Source: a virus. Taken from it: a stretch of 64,000 bases of DNA. Under the pieces are notes generated by a model, which was not told where the DNA came from, searched no databases, and saw only the letters and a program-made list of their open reading frames with translations. The stretch covers positions 1-64,000 of the IMG/VR virus record IMGVR_UViG_3300042691_008014, one strand, 5' to 3'. A program made the translations under genes and the position numbers. Shown piece after piece: positions 61,777-64,000 of this stretch (positions are counted from its first letter, which is position 1; each line of letters begins with the position of its first letter).

Positions 61777-63243
61777 TTATTTTAAACAATGAACATTTAT
61801 TAATTTGTGTTTATCAAAAATGATTTTAGTACTGATATGTTTATACTTCATATTATTTATACCATCTTTTTTATAATCAATTTTACCTTGCTGCATTTCT
61901 AATACATATCTTCTTTCGTTTCTTGCAGTGGTTTCACCTTTAGCCCATTTTTCAATACCACCTTCTTTAATTAAACCTTCAGTTTCATGTGGTAAACAGA
62001 AAAATTTACCATCTCTTCTATGTGGTAGTATTACATGGGGTATTTGTATTTCTCTTTCTTCAATACCAACATTATACAATACACCATCGTTTAATTCGGC
62101 CTGGTCTATTACAAATTTATCATCAACTATTTCATCAAAGTTATAGTGTAATACCAAACTATCGGTTGAATACTGCTTATGTAATAAATTAACTTCTTCA
62201 CCAGTTAACGCTCTATCCCACATTTTAATATCAGCTATTTCACCTTTAAAAAATGCGTTTGGTTCAAATGGTTCAACCGTTGTCGTATGCCCTACATAAA
62301 ATGGTTCATTTCCATATCGTTTTAAGTTATACTGATATTCAAACGGTGATTGCGTACCCGTTCCATTTCTAGCATCACTTTCATTTCCATTTAGATAAAA
62401 ATGCATTTTCTTTTCCAAATCATCAATTACCATCGTAACCCACGTCCATTCTCCCTCATACCTTTTAAACCATTGGTAGATATGTTCTCTATGAGCATTC
62501 CATAACATACCAGTATATGCCCTACTATTGTTAAATGATAATCCCCAATCATAACCTGGTTTTCTGAATATAGGATATTCTACGAATTTTCTGTTTGAAT
62601 CACCAATTAACCAAATAGGGACTTTTTCTATTTGTTGGTCTGCCTTTACTAATACAGAAATTGTATGTGAATTGGATATTGCTATTCTATTTTTTTCAGA
62701 AGATGGTATTTTGATGTATGAACTTTTACCATCAAATACTGCTACATTTTTTACTTTAGCGAAATCAATAGTTTGTTTATTAACATATCCTTCCATCACA
62801 CATCTCCAAAACAAATCATCATCTTCCATGCCCCAATCCCAATAATCATTTGAATAACCATTGGTTGCTAAAACTTGCTCTTTTGTAAAAACAACCGCAC
62901 CACCAAAGTATTCCTGATATTTTAATTGGTAATCCGATTGTGAGATACGAACTGCAATGTGTTGTGGATTTTCCATAGGATATGAATAATCACAACTATC
63001 ATCTTCGGGTACCATATCAATATCATGCCAAACTATGTAATCACATCCATCATCAATTGCATGTTTTGCAGCAATGTTTTTCATCAATCCTCTATTGAAT
63101 AGATATTCATCACACTGATGTGCAATATAAATGGTGTGGTCAATTCCTTTCTTTGTTAAGAAATTAGTAACCCAAGGAACAAATTGATTCATATGTTCCT
63201 CTCTGTTTCTATATGGTACGCAGACCCCTAACTTATGCCCCAT
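61777..63243 (-). CDS. Galactosyltransferase-like (GT7) protein with inserted LamG-like domain
   Basis: A 488-residue chimera. Residues 1-150 have the animal-type beta-1,4-galactosyltransferase signatures VPYRNREEHMNQFVPWV, FNRGLMKNIAAKHA, the metal motif HDIDM (73-77), FGGAVVFTKEQVLATNGY and WDWGMEDDDLFWR (135-147). Residues about 168-385 are a LamG-like domain (VAVFDGKSSYIKIPSSEKNR, WTWVTMVIDDLEKKMHFYLN, IKMWDRALTGEEVNLLHKQY). The GT7 fold resumes near 403 with PHRRDGKFFCLPHET and NERRYVLEMQQGKIDYKKDG. A lectin-type domain inside the catalytic frame is unusual. The next gene upstream is a second such chimera. Confidence 0.8.
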   Translation of the reverse strand: MGHKLGVCVPYRNREEHMNQFVPWVTNFLTKKGIDHTIYIAHQCDEYLFNRGLMKNIAAKHAIDDGCDYIVWHDIDMVPEDDSCDYSYPMENPQHIAVRISQSDYQLKYQEYFGGAVVFTKEQVLATNGYSNDYWDWGMEDDDLFWRCVMEGYVNKQTIDFAKVKNVAVFDGKSSYIKIPSSEKNRIAISNSHTISVLVKADQQIEKVPIWLIGDSNRKFVEYPIFRKPGYDWGLSFNNSRAYTGMLWNAHREHIYQWFKRYEGEWTWVTMVIDDLEKKMHFYLNGNESDARNGTGTQSPFEYQYNLKRYGNEPFYVGHTTTVEPFEPNAFFKGEIADIKMWDRALTGEEVNLLHKQYSTDSLVLHYNFDEIVDDKFVIDQAELNDGVLYNVGIEEREIQIPHVILPHRRDGKFFCLPHETEGLIKEGGIEKWAKGETTARNERRYVLEMQQGKIDYKKDGINNMKYKHISTKIIFDKHKLINVHCLK

Positions 63244-63244
63244 T

Positions 63245-64000
63245 TTACAATAATACTGATAGATGATGATAGTTATTCATTGATACATCATTTAATACCT
63301 GATATAAACAATTGTTTAAACCATCCTTATCTGTGTTATATAATTTAGTTTTAATTTGATTTAAAAATCTTAATTGGTTTATACGAGTTTCTCTATGAAC
63401 CCAGTTTTTCTCATTCCAACTATTTGTTTTATGAGATAATAATTTAAATAAAGATTTTCTTCTATACGGAACCGTCATTTCTCTACCTAATGATTCATGT
63501 GATTTTATGAAATGGCAATTATTAATTTCACCATTATTACCGTTAAAAGATAAATCTAATAGAGTATTTTCTTTGTAGAATTTAAAATCATAATATAATT
63601 TTAAATGTTCCGCCGATTTATACGCTCTAAAATTTTCTAATAAAGAATTTTCCAAAACATTATCTGCTAATATAGAAATTTCTTTATCTTTCAATTTACA
63701 ATCGTATATTGCAAATTCAGAAATCATTCCATAAAAAAAGTTTGGGTTAGAATCCCTTTCAGGTGAACCAACGCCTAAATAAAAGTATTCTTCATCTGAA
63801 TAATCCTTTGGAGCATTCTTTAGTTTTTCTGTACCTACTAATTCACCATCTTTATAAAAAGAAATTTCATTTTTTTTATAATCAAAAGTTAAACAAATTT
63901 GAGTAAAATGATTAGTTAGTATTTCTGAATTAATAGAAGTGCAATCATCGGTATCATCCCAAAAATCTACTTTATATCTTCTAAAAGAATTATAACTTAT
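63245..64000 (-). CDS. GT7/LamG chimera, second copy (partial, N-terminus beyond the window)
   Basis: The frame is open to the right edge, so 252 C-terminal residues are visible. They begin in a LamG-like domain (TQICLTFDYKKNEISFYKDG, FYLGVGSPERDSNPNFFYGM, ISEFAIYDCKLKDKEISILA). The rest is equivalent to the C-terminal part of the neighbouring GT7 chimera: VPYRRKSLFKLLSHKTNSWN, then RETRINQLRFLNQIKTKLYN and TDKDGLNNCLYQVLNDVSMN, matching PHRRDGKFFCLPHET, NERRYVLEMQQGKID and YKKDGINNMKYKHIS. It is a diverged tandem duplicate. An internal Met at 63727 is not the start. Confidence 0.7.
   Translation of the reverse strand: MSYNSFRRYKVDFWDDTDDCTSINSEILTNHFTQICLTFDYKKNEISFYKDGELVGTEKLKNAPKDYSDEEYFYLGVGSPERDSNPNFFYGMISEFAIYDCKLKDKEISILADNVLENSLLENFRAYKSAEHLKLYYDFKFYKENTLLDLSFNGNNGEINNCHFIKSHESLGREMTVPYRRKSLFKLLSHKTNSWNEKNWVHRETRINQLRFLNQIKTKLYNTDKDGLNNCLYQVLNDVSMNNYHHLSVLL

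Noticed and set aside
63727-63727. Met at this position as start of a 160-residue protein
   Set aside because: The frame is open to the window edge and the upstream codons encode the first part of a LamG-like domain, so the gene continues outside the window.
1-64000. tRNA genes, integrase, attachment sites, insertion sequences
   Set aside because: None could be recognised by eye; a covariance-model tRNA search would be needed to exclude divergent tRNAs.

Overview
The window is a contiguous piece of a tailed-phage genome of the T4-like (myovirus) type. It is AT-rich, with roughly one third G+C by eye, and every gene I support reads on the minus strand. In transcription order the window therefore runs from its right edge to its left edge. 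The host is most likely a member of the Bacteroidota. This is inferred from start codons preceded by A-rich leaders with no Shine-Dalgarno pairing and from a phage-borne ribosomal protein bS21 with the RYKRK/KPSV signature seen in that phylum. No tRNA, integrase, reverse transcriptase, CRISPR array or insertion sequence is visible.

Right part (about 46.4-64 kb): a dense, translationally coupled carbohydrate module. It holds two tandem galactosyltransferase-like proteins (GT7 fold) carrying an inserted concanavalin/LamG-like domain, a stand-alone LamG-like protein and three radical-SAM enzymes. It also holds three NAD-dependent sugar epimerase/dehydratases, an RmlC-type 3,5-epimerase, a thiamine-diphosphate enzyme split into two small subunits, two SGNH-type esterase-like proteins, two related glycosyltransferase-like proteins and a HAD phosphatase. 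Together they could make and transfer an unusual sugar, for example onto the Ser/Thr-rich fibres or onto a host surface glycan.

Middle part (about 25-46.4 kb): head assembly and DNA packaging. It begins with a 1731-residue multidomain protein: an HxGH nucleotidyltransferase, a poly-proline linker, a hydrophobic Gly/Ala-rich segment, an HExxH metallopeptidase-like segment and a C-terminal ligase-like KxDG nucleotidyltransferase. Then follow a zinc-ribbon-like protein, an envelope-type protein, terminase large subunit (gp17), a small portal-adjacent protein, portal (gp20), several probable prohead-internal proteins with recurrent (I/L/V)NE sites, prohead protease (gp21), ribosomal protein bS21, scaffold (gp22) and major capsid protein (gp23). 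Two small decoration-like proteins follow.

Left part (1-25 kb): neck/connector proteins, then a long array of modular fibre proteins (SGS/SSQ-rich, two with peptidase S74 chaperone ends, one with a delta-60-repeat propeller and a 21-residue coiled-coil repeat). Within and beyond the array lie two LamG-like virion proteins, one with a Hint (intein-like) domain, and a GT4 glycosyltransferase. The left edge carries the tail sheath (gp18) and the start of the tail tube (gp19).

Transcription signals: a 9-base motif, ATATTTATA on the coding strand, recurs in the short gaps before genes or operons (about 14 perfect intergenic or near-start copies by eye). In two places it lies directly after a U-tailed hairpin terminator. 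It is the best candidate for the phage's late promoter. Five convincing intrinsic terminators are seen, one directly behind the major capsid gene.
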